A DNA stretch of 64,000 bases from an uncultured Collinsella sp. (GTDB taxonomy: Bacteria > Actinomycetota > Coriobacteriia > Coriobacteriales > Coriobacteriaceae), in NCBI GenBank assembly GCA_958353395.1, contig CATWSG010000003.1:1-64000 (forward strand), read 5' to 3'. Of the stretch, positions 51,769 through 61,098 are shown piece by piece. Under the pieces are notes generated by a model that worked only from the letters and a program-made list of their open reading frames with translations, searched no databases and was not told the origin of the DNA. Both the position numbers and the translations under genes were made by a program. Position 1 is the first letter of the stretch, and every line of letters begins with the position of its first letter.

Positions 51769-52269
51769 ATGGATATCCAACTTAAGACGGGATGCTTTGA
51801 TGACGCGGCGTTGGTGCGCCGCGTCGTTTTTATGGACGAGCAAGGCTACGAGAATGAGTTCGACGCTATCGACGAGGATCCAAACTGCATTCATGTGACG
51901 CTCTATGTAGACGGCGAGCTTGCCGGTTGCTCGCGCGTGTTTCCCGAGGAACTGGAGCGCGCGGCAGATGCAGAGGCTCCGGTTTCGCCGGCGTGCGACT
52001 TGGACGAAGGCGTTGCGGCGGGGGAGACCTACATTATGGGGCGCGTCGCCGTGCTGCCGGCTATGCGTCGTCGCGGACTGGCGAGCAAGATTGTCGAGGC
52101 CAGTGATACGTGCGCGCGTGATGCCGGCGCCAAGCTCATTAAGCTGCATGCTCAGGAATACGTGCTGCCGCTCTATGCCAAGGCGGGCTACACGCAGATT
52201 GCCCCGGTGGACTACGAAGACGAGGGCCAGCCTCATGCCTGGATGGCCAAGCGCGTAGATGGCAGATAG
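51769..52269 (+). CDS. GNAT family N-acetyltransferase
   Basis: 166 aa. The acetyl-CoA-binding segment is GRVAVLPAMRRRGLASKIVEAS (split here; the R/Q-x-x-G-x-G/A loop is RRRGLA), followed by KLHAQEYVLPLYAKAGY, which is close to ElaA/YjcF-type acetyltransferases. The start is ATG 51769 after AAAGGG, not the earlier in-frame ATG at 51751. The substrate is unknown. Confidence 0.88.
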   Translation: MDIQLKTGCFDDAALVRRVVFMDEQGYENEFDAIDEDPNCIHVTLYVDGELAGCSRVFPEELERAADAEAPVSPACDLDEGVAAGETYIMGRVAVLPAMRRRGLASKIVEASDTCARDAGAKLIKLHAQEYVLPLYAKAGYTQIAPVDYEDEGQPHAWMAKRVDGR

Positions 52270-52416
52270 GAACGTTCCTTTCCTGCCGGCAGTTGGGGAC
52301 ACTCCTTGGCAATTGGCGCATCAGAGCGCTCGGACATACAGTTTTTCGATTCCGTATGTATATATGCGCGTTAATGGGTTATAAAATCTAAGTCTGAACA
52401 TAGCAGGTCTGCGATG

Positions 52417-52441
52417 CGGCTCGGGCGACCGAGCCGTTTTT
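52417..52441 (+). terminator. Terminator-like hairpin directly ahead of htpG
   Basis: CGGCTCGG (52417-52424) pairs with CCGAGCCG (52429-52436) over a GCGA loop, followed by TTTTT. It lies only 31 bp before the htpG start. If the promoter is upstream (TATAAA near 52380), this is an attenuator in the htpG leader; otherwise it ends the GNAT transcript. Confidence 0.75.
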
Positions 52442-52471
52442 GCGGACAGGGGTAGCGCGAAAGGACTGCAC

Positions 52472-54496
52472 ATGCGTCAATTTAAGACCGAGAGCAAAAA
52501 ACTGCTCGACCTCATGATCAACTCCATCTACACCAATAAAGAAATCTTCCTGCGCGAGCTTATCTCTAACGCGAGCGACGCCGTCGACAAGCTCAACTTT
52601 AAGAGCCTGCAGGACCCGAGCGTCAAGATCGACCAGGGCGACCTGGCCATTCGCGTCTCCTTTGATAAAGACGCCCGCACCATTACCATCTCGGATAACG
52701 GCATTGGCATGACCGCCGAGGAGCTGGAGCGCAATCTGGGCACCATCGCCCATTCCGGCTCCGAGGAGTTTAAGACCGAGAACGCCGAGCAGCAGGGCTC
52801 CGATGTCGACATCATCGGTCAGTTTGGCGTGGGCTTCTACTCGGCTTTTATGGTCGCCAGCCATGTGAAGGTCGTCAGCCGCGCCTACGGCGAGGATGTC
52901 GCCCATGTGTGGGAATCCGACGGTCTTGAGGGCTACACCATCGAGGACGGCGAGCGCGCCGAGCACGGTACCGATGTCATCCTGACGCTGCGCGAGAACG
53001 AGAAGCTCGATGCCGACGGCGAGGCCGAGACCTACGATCGCTTCCTGACCGAGTGGGGTCTCAAGAGCCTGATTCAGCAGTACAGTAACTATGTGCGTTA
53101 CCCGATCCAGATGATGGTGTCCAAGAGCCGCCAGAAACCCAAGCCCGAGGACGCCGGCGACGATTACAAGCCCGAGTACGAGGACTACCAGGAGCTCGAG
53201 ACCGTCAATTCCATGACACCGATCTGGAAGAAGCACAGCTCCGATGTCGAGCAGAAGGACTACGACGAGTTCTACAAGTCCACGTTCCACGACTTTGACG
53301 ATCCTGCGCGCACCATCAGCTTCCACGCCGAGGGCACGCTCGAGTATGACGCCCTGCTGTTTGTGCCGGGACGCGCGCCGTTCGATCTGTACAGCAAGGA
53401 CTACGAGAAGGGTCTGGCGCTCTACAGCTCCAACGTCCTGATCATGGAGAAGTGCGACGACCTGCTGCCCGACTACTACAACTTTGTCCGCGGCGTCGTG
53501 GATTCCGCCGACGTGTCGCTCAACATCTCGCGCGAGACGTTGCAGCAGAACCGTCAGCTCAAGGCCATCGCCAAGCGTGTGGAAAAGAAGATTACCGCCG
53601 ACCTTGAGGATATGCGTGACAACGACCGCGAGGCCTACGAGAAGTTCTTTGAGAACTTTGGCCGCGGTCTTAAGTACGGCATCTACTCGAGCTATGGCAT
53701 GAAGGCCGATGAGCTCGCCGATCTGTTGCTGTTCTGGTCTGCCAGGGAACAGAAGATGATTACCCTGGCCGAGTATGCCAAGGGCATGCCCGAGGATCAG
53801 AAGGCCATCTACTACGCCGCCGGCGACTCGCGTGAGCGCTTGGCCAAGATGCCCGTGGTAAAGGGCGTGCTCGACCGCGGCTATGACGTGCTGCTGCTGA
53901 CGCAGGACGTGGATGAGTTCACCTTCCAGGCTATGCGTGAGTACGTTGCCGCCGATATGCCCAAGATCTACGAGGACGATGCTGCCCGCGAGGCTGCCGA
54001 GAAGGCTGTGGCCGACGGTGCCGAGCCCGAGGTCGAGGATCGTCATCTAGAGCTCAAGAACGTTGCGACTGGCGATCTTGATCTGGCGACCGAGGACGAG
54101 AAGAAGGAGGCCGAGGACGCCACCAAGGAAAACGAGGACCTCTTTAGCGCTATGAAGGAGGCGCTCGGTGACAAGGTCGAGAAAGTTGCCGTCTCCGCGC
54201 GCCTGACCGATGCCCCCGCTTGCATCACCACCGAGGGCCCGCTTTCGCTTGAGATGGAGAAGGTGCTCCAGAAGGGACCCGAGGGCGCGCCCGACGGTAT
54301 GCCCAAGAGCCAGCGCGTGCTCGAGCTCAACGCCAAGCACCCGGTCTTTGACAAGCTTGTCGCTGCCCAGAAGGCAGGCGACGCCGACAAGATCAAGCAG
54401 TACTCCGGCTTGCTCTACGATCAGGCCCTGCTGGTCGAGGGCATCCTCCCCGAGGACCCCGTAGCCTTCGCAGCAGCTGTTTGCAACTTGATGTAG
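52472..54496 (+). CDS. htpG: Molecular chaperone HtpG (Hsp90)
   Basis: ATP-driven chaperone. It starts with FKTESKKLLDLMINSIYTNKEIFLRELISNASDA (split here) and keeps the nucleotide-site motifs DNGIGM, GTIAHSGS and GQFGVGFYSAFM, the catalytic middle-domain segment NISRETLQQ and the C-terminal dimerisation domain. The 674-aa length includes an acidic Glu/Asp/Lys-rich stretch (about residues 513-560) before the C-terminal domain. No CIRCE-type repeat is evident upstream. Confidence 0.96.
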   Translation: MRQFKTESKKLLDLMINSIYTNKEIFLRELISNASDAVDKLNFKSLQDPSVKIDQGDLAIRVSFDKDARTITISDNGIGMTAEELERNLGTIAHSGSEEFKTENAEQQGSDVDIIGQFGVGFYSAFMVASHVKVVSRAYGEDVAHVWESDGLEGYTIEDGERAEHGTDVILTLRENEKLDADGEAETYDRFLTEWGLKSLIQQYSNYVRYPIQMMVSKSRQKPKPEDAGDDYKPEYEDYQELETVNSMTPIWKKHSSDVEQKDYDEFYKSTFHDFDDPARTISFHAEGTLEYDALLFVPGRAPFDLYSKDYEKGLALYSSNVLIMEKCDDLLPDYYNFVRGVVDSADVSLNISRETLQQNRQLKAIAKRVEKKITADLEDMRDNDREAYEKFFENFGRGLKYGIYSSYGMKADELADLLLFWSAREQKMITLAEYAKGMPEDQKAIYYAAGDSRERLAKMPVVKGVLDRGYDVLLLTQDVDEFTFQAMREYVAADMPKIYEDDAAREAAEKAVADGAEPEVEDRHLELKNVATGDLDLATEDEKKEAEDATKENEDLFSAMKEALGDKVEKVAVSARLTDAPACITTEGPLSLEMEKVLQKGPEGAPDGMPKSQRVLELNAKHPVFDKLVAAQKAGDADKIKQYSGLLYDQALLVEGILPEDPVAFAAAVCNLM

Positions 54497-54526
54497 TTCG
54501 GGGATACGGCACCGTAACTAGATTAG

Positions 54527-54596
54527 AACGAGAGTGGATAATCTCCCACTTTTGGCTCGAATGCGGGCTTGAAGTGGGAGATTTTCCACTCTCGTT
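54527..54596. terminator. Long inverted repeat after htpG
   Basis: AACGAGAGTGG and ATCTCCCACTT (54527-54551) pair with AAGTGGGAGAT and CCACTCTCGTT (54572-54596) around a 20-nt loop, followed by TCCTTTTG. Two 11-bp helices flank a small internal loop. It can terminate htpG, but it is much longer than needed and symmetrical. Confidence 0.8.
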
Positions 54597-54611
54597 TCCT
54601 TTTGTACGGAG

Positions 54612-54710
54612 TAGTCGTTGGGGACGTTCTTAAATGACTATTTGAATTGCTAATTTGTGCGGGTTGTGGTTTTGTGACCTGCTGAAATTTAGGATACTGT
54701 ACATCTGTAC
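54612..54710. promoter_or_regulatory. Gap before the YhgE operon: GGGAC hairpin and candidate operator
   Basis: TAGTC (54612-54616) and GACTA (54636-54640) flank a loop with GTTGGGGACGTTC. Further on, TTGTGA (about 54672) and TACTGT are promoter-like, and GTACA-TC-TGTAC (54699-54710) is a perfect 12-bp palindrome suitable as a repressor site. I see no ORF in this stretch. Confidence 0.4.
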
Positions 54711-54826
54711 GTTAACTCATCTTCGTAGTATATTGCTACCCGCAAAACTCAGTACCATTGTGCCGCGAGGCACTAAAGCGCCTACGTACAATGGTTGTCG
54801 ATAGTACGATTCGATTTAACGACAGG

Positions 54827-57607
54827 ATGGATGGTCCAAGCGTGAGTCTCGGCAGCAAACTATCCAATGCAAAGGTGTCCTTTGCGATATTTAAGCGCGA
54901 CATTAAGCGACTGCTTGTGAACCCCGTCGCCCTGGTGGTTACCCTAGGCGTGTGCGTTATTCCCTCGCTGTATGCCTGGTATAACATCGTGGCAAACTGG
55001 GATCCGTATGGAAACACCCAAGGCATCAAGATTGCTATCGCCAACAACGATCGAGGCACCCAAAACGACTTGGTGGGTGAGCTCAACGCTGGCGACAAAG
55101 TGGTCGACCAGCTCAAGGAGAATCATCAGTTGGGCTGGACGTTCGTCGACTCGACGGCCGATGCCAAGGAGGGCGTCGAGAGCGGCGAGTACTATGCTGC
55201 TATCGTGATTCCCAAGAACTTCTCGGATAACCTGGTTTCGATGCTCGACGGCAACTACCATCAGCCCAAGCTCACGTACTACGTCAATGAGAAGAAGAGC
55301 GCCATTGCGCCCAAGGTTACCGATACCGGTGCAAACACCATCGAGGAGCAGATCAACTCGGAATTTGTCTCTACGGTAGGCAAGACTGTTGCCGGTATCG
55401 CCAAGGATGCCGGTGTCGATTTAAAGGACAAGGCAACCCAGACTCAGGACTCGCTGGCAAGTTCGGTGTCCGAGGCGTCCGACACCTTGGGCGAGGTGCG
55501 CGATTCGATTGGCGATATGAATGCCGCCATCGATAAGACGAGTGGCGCTATCGCCTCGGCTGATGCGGCACTTGCCGGCTTGCAAGGCCAGGCACCGTCG
55601 CTGACGCAGGCGATCTCCCAGGGCAACGACCTGCTGAGCGAAGCTCGTACCACGGCGGGCAACTCCATCACCTCGCTCTCCAAGGCGCTCTCGGAAGGCA
55701 GCCTTGCGCTCACCAAGACGTCGGCCTCTGCGAACGCTGCCATCGGCAAGCTGACGGGCGCGGTCACATCTACGACCACCCGTATCGACAACTCGCTCGA
55801 GTCTCTTCAAGCGACGATCGACCACAATAAGGCCGTTATCGGGCACTTGGAGATTCTCGCCAATGACACGTCGACAGGTTCCGAGGAAATTGACGCGCGC
55901 ATTGTATCGACCATCGATTTGCTTCGAGAGCAGAATGAAAAGCTTCAGAGCATCAAGGACGGTCTGTCCGCGCAGTCGAGCGCCATGGCGAATGACGCAG
56001 CGGCTGTTTCGGGTGCCAGTGACGCTATCAATAACGCAATTCATACCGGTGCGACCAACCTTGGCCAAGCCCAGACGGACTTGGGCCAAAACGCGCTGCC
56101 GAAGGCCTCGAGCGCGCTCGACTCTTTTGCTGCCGTTTCGGGCGACCTGACCGGTATCGTCTCGGGTATGACACCTACACTTGCAAATGCGCGCGGCACG
56201 TTGGCGCAGCTTAGCGCTACGCTCGGCCAGGCCAAGACCACGCTGTCCCAGACCGATTCCTCGCTTGCCAAGGTCCAGGACAAGCTTGCAACCGCCGCCA
56301 ATGACATCGCGGCGCTGCAGACCTCCGAGTCCATGGGCGAGCTGGCCGATCTGATGGGCGTCGATGTCAATGACGTGGCAGATTTCATGGCGTCTCCGGT
56401 TGAGTTGACGTCCAAGTCAATCTATCCGGTCAAGAGCTTTGGCTCGGGCATCGCTCCCTTCTACACCAATCTGGCGCTTTGGGTGGGCGGCTATGTGCTC
56501 ATCGCCATTTACAAGCTCGAGGTCGACCGTGAAGGTGTTGGCAGCTTTACGGCGCGCCAAGGCTACTTTGGCCGCTGGTTGCTCATGGTGATCCTGGGCG
56601 CATTGCAGGCCATCATCGTTACGGTGGGTGATCTGGTTATTGGCGTACAGTGCGTCAACCCGCTGCTGTTCGTGCTGGGCGGCATCGCCATCTCGTTCAC
56701 CTACGTCAATATCATCTATGCGCTGTCCACCACGTTTAAGCATATCGGCAAGGCTATCGGCGTCATTCTCGTCATCGTGCAGATCCCGGGTTCGTCGGGC
56801 ATGTACCCCATCGAGATGATGCCCGGCTTCTTCCAGTGGCTGCACCCGCTGCTGCCCTTTACCTACGGCATCAATCTGCTGCGCGAGACGGTCGGCGGTA
56901 TGTATTCGTTCAACTACCTGTTTAACCTGTGCATTCTGGGCGTGTTCTTGATCGTGGCGCTCTTTATCGGCCTGCAGCTGCGTCCGCTGCTGCTCAACCT
57001 TAACCTGCTCTTTGATAAACAGCTTTCCACGACCGGTATGATGATTTGCGAGTCCAACGACCTGCCGCGCCAGCGCTACTCGCTGCGCACGGCCATGCGT
57101 GTCATGCTCGATTCCGATTCGTACCGTCGCGAACTGCTCGATCATGCGGTCGCCTTTGAACATCGCTACCCGTACTACATCAAGGGCGGTTTTGCCGCCG
57201 TGGTGGGCGTTCAGGTCCTGCTCTTTGTCCTGTCGACGGTTCTCGATATCGACAATAACGGCAAGATCATCCTGCTTGTCATTTGGATCATCTCGGTCAT
57301 TGCCATCTGCGGCTGGCTTATCAATATCGAATATATCCGCGCGAGCCTCAATACCCAGATGCGCATCTCGGCGCTTTCGGATGAGGACCTGCGTCGCGAG
57401 ATGCGCGAGCACACGGCCGCCATTCCTGCCGCCCGCTACATGTTTGGCCTCAACGCCAGCGAGCGTGGTGCCAAGGGCGGCGATCAGTCCACGGGCCGCT
57501 TGCCGCATATAGGCTCGAACCATAAATCTCAGGACAGCGACAGTACAGCCACAAATGATGGAAATGCCACTCCGCTTGGCAAGCACTCCAAAGGAGGTGA
57601 GGCATAA
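54827..57607 (+). CDS. YhgE/Pip domain membrane protein 1
   Basis: A large membrane protein of the YhgE/phage-infection-protein family. One N-terminal helix (NPVALVVTLGVCVIPSLYAWYNI) is followed by the family motif NWDPYGNTQGIKIAIANND. A very long extracellular helical region (Ala/Ser/Asp-rich, about 170-520) resembles coiled coils, and then five or six C-terminal ABC-2-like helices. A cytoplasmic tail rich in Ser/Asp ends the protein. The start is uncertain (ATG 54791, ATG 54827 or GTG 54842). EsaA of type VII secretion is a distant relative. It is directly followed by a paralogue. Confidence 0.85.
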   Translation: MDGPSVSLGSKLSNAKVSFAIFKRDIKRLLVNPVALVVTLGVCVIPSLYAWYNIVANWDPYGNTQGIKIAIANNDRGTQNDLVGELNAGDKVVDQLKENHQLGWTFVDSTADAKEGVESGEYYAAIVIPKNFSDNLVSMLDGNYHQPKLTYYVNEKKSAIAPKVTDTGANTIEEQINSEFVSTVGKTVAGIAKDAGVDLKDKATQTQDSLASSVSEASDTLGEVRDSIGDMNAAIDKTSGAIASADAALAGLQGQAPSLTQAISQGNDLLSEARTTAGNSITSLSKALSEGSLALTKTSASANAAIGKLTGAVTSTTTRIDNSLESLQATIDHNKAVIGHLEILANDTSTGSEEIDARIVSTIDLLREQNEKLQSIKDGLSAQSSAMANDAAAVSGASDAINNAIHTGATNLGQAQTDLGQNALPKASSALDSFAAVSGDLTGIVSGMTPTLANARGTLAQLSATLGQAKTTLSQTDSSLAKVQDKLATAANDIAALQTSESMGELADLMGVDVNDVADFMASPVELTSKSIYPVKSFGSGIAPFYTNLALWVGGYVLIAIYKLEVDREGVGSFTARQGYFGRWLLMVILGALQAIIVTVGDLVIGVQCVNPLLFVLGGIAISFTYVNIIYALSTTFKHIGKAIGVILVIVQIPGSSGMYPIEMMPGFFQWLHPLLPFTYGINLLRETVGGMYSFNYLFNLCILGVFLIVALFIGLQLRPLLLNLNLLFDKQLSTTGMMICESNDLPRQRYSLRTAMRVMLDSDSYRRELLDHAVAFEHRYPYYIKGGFAAVVGVQVLLFVLSTVLDIDNNGKIILLVIWIISVIAICGWLINIEYIRASLNTQMRISALSDEDLRREMREHTAAIPAARYMFGLNASERGAKGGDQSTGRLPHIGSNHKSQDSDSTATNDGNATPLGKHSKGGEA

Positions 57608-59797
57608 ATGAAGAACATCCTGCATCTGTTTAAGCGCGATGTCCAAAATGTGTCTCGCTCCGTAATCGGCTTGGTTGTCGTGATGGGCCTCGTTATCGTA
57701 CCGTGCCTGTACGCGTGGTTTAACATCGCCGGCAGCTGGGATCCGTACGGCAACACCGGCAATCTTAAGATCGCCGTGGTCAACACCGATGAGGGTTACG
57801 AGAGCGATCTGATCCCCGTCGAGGTTAACGTTGGTGAAAACGTGACCGCCACCCTGCGCGGCAACGAGAGCTTCGATTGGGTTGTGCTCAACAATCGCGA
57901 AAAGGCTATCGAGGGCGTTAAGTCGGGCGCTTACTATGCGGCCGTCGTAATCCCCAAGAGCTTTAGCTCCGACATGATGACGCTTTTCTCGACCGACGTG
58001 AAACACGCCGATATCGAGTTTTACGAGAACCAGAAGGCCAACGCCATTGCGCAGATCGTGACCGAGAAGGGTTCGAGTGCCGTTCAGAGCCAGGTTAACG
58101 AAACTTTTACCGAGACCATTACGAGCATCGGTCTTAAGACGGTGTCCAGCCTGCTCGATTACATGAGCACCGACCAGGTCAGCAACTTTATCGCCAACCT
58201 GTCCTCGACGCTTGGCGATTCGATTGAGGACCTGCGAGACGTTCAGGCAAATGCTTCGTCGCTGGCGGGCATTTTGAGCTCCACGTCCGATTCGCTGACG
58301 TCGGCGAGCGGCATGCTCAAGCAGACGGGCGCGGTCGATGAGTCAACGAAGCAGCTGATGGAGCATGTCAAGAGCGGCATCGATGATTCCGAAGAAGCGC
58401 TTAAGGCGGCAAACGATGCCATCGATGCCGCAATCGATGGAAGTGCGGGTTCGTTCGACAATGTGTCTGCCGAGCTCGCGAAGGCGTTCGACACCGCAAA
58501 CCAGCATGTCGACCTTACGGTGTCCCAACTCAACGATGCCGCTGCGGCCCTCAATGCGCGCGCCAAGGATATCGATGCGATGGCCGATCAGCTCCGCAGC
58601 CTTGCCGACCAGGTGAGCGATGAGAATTTGAAGGACGGCCTCAAGTCCGCCGCGACGTCGCTGGGCAGAATCGCCGTTGAGTACCGCAACAATGCCAAGG
58701 ATCTGGCGGCTACCGCGAAGTCTCTCTCCGATAGCATGGCCGAGGTCAACAACTTGCGTGCCGAGGTCGATCAGGCCATCGCTGATGCCAAGGCCGGCAT
58801 CGCGGGTGCCAAATCCGATTACGATTCCACGTTCTCGGTTAAGGCCAAGGAGCTCAAGAAGACGGTTTCGGGCATTCTGGACTCGCTTGATGGCATCTCG
58901 GGCGACCTGGATAGCGCCGTAGGCGGCCTGACCGACGCATCCGGCTCGTTGGCGAAGGGCCTCTCCAAGGCCGCCAAGCTGGTCAACAAGGCTTCCGATC
59001 AGCTAGGTGAAGCGTCCGATAAGATCAGTGCGTTTAAGGATGAGCTCGATGGCGCCCTGATGTCGGACGACCTTGCCACGATCAAGACGATGATTGGCAA
59101 CGATCCCGAGGGTTTGGCCGTGTCGCTTTCCGGTCCCGTCGCGCTCGATCGCAAACCGGTCTATCCGATCCGCAACTACGGCTCGGCCATGGCGCCGTTC
59201 TACACGATTCTGTCGCTCTGGGTCGGCTCGATCGTGCTGGCGGCCATGATGAAGGTGTCGGTTGACGATGAGCTTATCAACGAGCTCATCCCCGTACGCC
59301 TACACGAGATCTACCTGGGTCGTTACTTGTTCTTTGGCGGTTTGGCTCTGCTGCAGGCAACGCTCGTGTGCGCGGGCGACATCCTGTTCTTTGGCATCCA
59401 GTGCGACAACCCGCTGCAGTTTGTGCTGGCGGGCTGGGTCGCGAGTCTCGTGTTCTCCAATATCGTCTACACGCTTACGGTGTCGTTTGGCGATATCGGC
59501 AAGGCGCTCGCCGTTGTGCTGCTGGTCATGCAGGTCGGCGGTTCGGGCGGTACGTTCCCCATCGAGATGACCGGCCCTGTGTTCCAGGCGATCTATCCGT
59601 TCCTGCCGTTTACCCATGGCATTAACGCCATGCATGCCGCCATGGCTGGCGCCTACCATATGGAGTACTGGGTTGAGCTGGGCATTCTGGCGAGCTATCT
59701 GATTCCGTCGCTGGCCCTGGGCGTCGTCTTCCGCCGTCCGGTCATCAAAGCCAACGACTGGATCATCGAAAAACTGGAGTCAACCAAATTGATTTAG
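57608..59797 (+). CDS. YhgE/Pip domain membrane protein 2
   Basis: 729 aa, paralogue of the preceding gene, starting 1 bp after its stop codon with AAAGGAGG inside the upstream ORF. It has the same plan: N-terminal helix, SWDPYGNTGNLKIAVVNTDEG, a long extracellular helical region with heptad-like Ala/Leu patterns (about 200-480), then a C-terminal set of helices with PIRNYGSAMAPFYTILSLWVGSIVL (split here) and GGSGGTFPIEM. The pair probably forms a hetero-oligomer. No substrate can be read from sequence. Confidence 0.88.
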   Translation: MKNILHLFKRDVQNVSRSVIGLVVVMGLVIVPCLYAWFNIAGSWDPYGNTGNLKIAVVNTDEGYESDLIPVEVNVGENVTATLRGNESFDWVVLNNREKAIEGVKSGAYYAAVVIPKSFSSDMMTLFSTDVKHADIEFYENQKANAIAQIVTEKGSSAVQSQVNETFTETITSIGLKTVSSLLDYMSTDQVSNFIANLSSTLGDSIEDLRDVQANASSLAGILSSTSDSLTSASGMLKQTGAVDESTKQLMEHVKSGIDDSEEALKAANDAIDAAIDGSAGSFDNVSAELAKAFDTANQHVDLTVSQLNDAAAALNARAKDIDAMADQLRSLADQVSDENLKDGLKSAATSLGRIAVEYRNNAKDLAATAKSLSDSMAEVNNLRAEVDQAIADAKAGIAGAKSDYDSTFSVKAKELKKTVSGILDSLDGISGDLDSAVGGLTDASGSLAKGLSKAAKLVNKASDQLGEASDKISAFKDELDGALMSDDLATIKTMIGNDPEGLAVSLSGPVALDRKPVYPIRNYGSAMAPFYTILSLWVGSIVLAAMMKVSVDDELINELIPVRLHEIYLGRYLFFGGLALLQATLVCAGDILFFGIQCDNPLQFVLAGWVASLVFSNIVYTLTVSFGDIGKALAVVLLVMQVGGSGGTFPIEMTGPVFQAIYPFLPFTHGINAMHAAMAGAYHMEYWVELGILASYLIPSLALGVVFRRPVIKANDWIIEKLESTKLI

Positions 59798-59894
59798 TTC
59801 AGACACGTAAACGCTGTCAGAACATCGAGGCCTTCCAGTTTTACACTTTATTATGCTGGATTGCGATGCAACGCCGGTTGTTGCTACAGTAGCG

Positions 59895-59927
59895 GGGCGT
59901 GCCGGGGGTCCGGTGCGCCCTGTTTTT
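59895..59927 (+). terminator. Terminator of the YhgE pair
   Basis: GGGCG-TG-CCGG and CCGG-TG-CGCCC (59895-59920) form a near-symmetrical stem, followed by TGTTTTT. Confidence 0.75.
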
Positions 59928-59998
59928 ATTTGACCATGAGGCGGCACGCAGCCATACGCGTGCGGACACCACGCCCAGATTGAGTGCGAGGATGTTCC

Positions 59999-60982
59999 AT
60001 GGCCCAATACGCTGCCAACGAAATCGAGAACTTACCCGATAGCCCTGTAGCCCGTGAGGATTTGGGCGCGGGCGGTATTCCCCGGGGCGCCGGCGCACGC
60101 TCTCCGCTGTTCTGGAAGGTTCTGCTCCTTTCGGTGGCGGTCATCTGGGGCTACTCCTTTACCACTATGAAGGACGCACTCGGCACCATTCCGGTGTTCG
60201 CGCTGCTCTATGTACGCTTTCTGCCTGCGGCGTTGGTCATGTTTGCCGTCTTCCACAAACGCATCATTGCACATTTCAATGCTCGTAACCTGATCGTTGG
60301 CCTGAGTATGGGCGTGCTCATGTGGGCGGCCTATGCGTTGCAGACGGTCGGTCTGGCACATACTACGGCGGGCAAGAATGCCTTTTTGACGGGCACGTAT
60401 TGCATCCTTGTGCCGTTCGCGAGCTATTTTCTGAGCGGCGAAAAACTCACCCGCTATAACCTGGGCGCGGCGCTGCTGTGCTTGGCGGGCATTGGCTTGG
60501 TGGCCCTCGATAGCGTTGAATTCAACATTGGTGACGTCATTACGCTGGCGGGTGCGGTCTTTTTCGCCATCCAGATGGCGGTGACTGCCAAGTACGGTCG
60601 CAAAATGGACATCAACGTCATCACGTTTTGGATGTTTGTGGGCAACGGCGTGCTGAGCCTGGCAACGTCGCTGCTATTCGAGACCCAAGCGCCTCTGTCC
60701 GTGTGGACGCCGAGCTTTATCACTGCGATGGCGTTTCTCTCGGTGGGCTGCACATGCGTGGCTCTGCTCATCCAAAACGTCGGCCTGGCGCATGTCCCGG
60801 CTTCGACGGGCTCGCTGCTCCTTTCGATGGAGTCCCCTTCGGGCGTGTTGTTTTCGGTGCTGCTGATGGGGGAGGCGCTCACCTCGCGTCTGCTCGCCGG
60901 CTTCGTGCTTATCTTCCTGTCGATTATCTTGAGCGAGACTCACTTCGATTTTTTGCGCAAAAAGCCGCGCCCGCAATTGTAA
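59999..60982 (+). CDS. EamA/DMT-superfamily transporter
   Basis: 327 aa with ten predicted membrane helices in two EamA halves (about 35-160 and 180-315). The first half ends with GLAHTTAGKNAFLTGTYCILVPF and the second with GLAHVPASTGSLLLSMESP. These duplicated GLAH-x-x-A/S motifs are the EamA signature. It exports or imports a small metabolite, which is unknown. ATG 59999 follows GAGGAT. A terminator follows at 60995. Confidence 0.9.
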   Translation: MAQYAANEIENLPDSPVAREDLGAGGIPRGAGARSPLFWKVLLLSVAVIWGYSFTTMKDALGTIPVFALLYVRFLPAALVMFAVFHKRIIAHFNARNLIVGLSMGVLMWAAYALQTVGLAHTTAGKNAFLTGTYCILVPFASYFLSGEKLTRYNLGAALLCLAGIGLVALDSVEFNIGDVITLAGAVFFAIQMAVTAKYGRKMDINVITFWMFVGNGVLSLATSLLFETQAPLSVWTPSFITAMAFLSVGCTCVALLIQNVGLAHVPASTGSLLLSMESPSGVLFSVLLMGEALTSRLLAGFVLIFLSIILSETHFDFLRKKPRPQL

Positions 60983-60994
60983 ACAACTTGTTGC

Positions 60995-61020
60995 GCCGCC
61001 CTCCCGGGGCGGCATTTTTT
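60995..61020 (+). terminator. Terminator of the EamA gene
   Basis: GCCGCC (60995-61000) pairs with GGCGGC (61008-61013), followed by ATTTTTT. Confidence 0.85.
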
Positions 61021-61098
61021 ATGCGTCACCCTTAAAGTAATACCTTGCACTTTACGCTATCAAAGTGCTTGCTGCAAAAACGTTACTGGGGGGCATCT

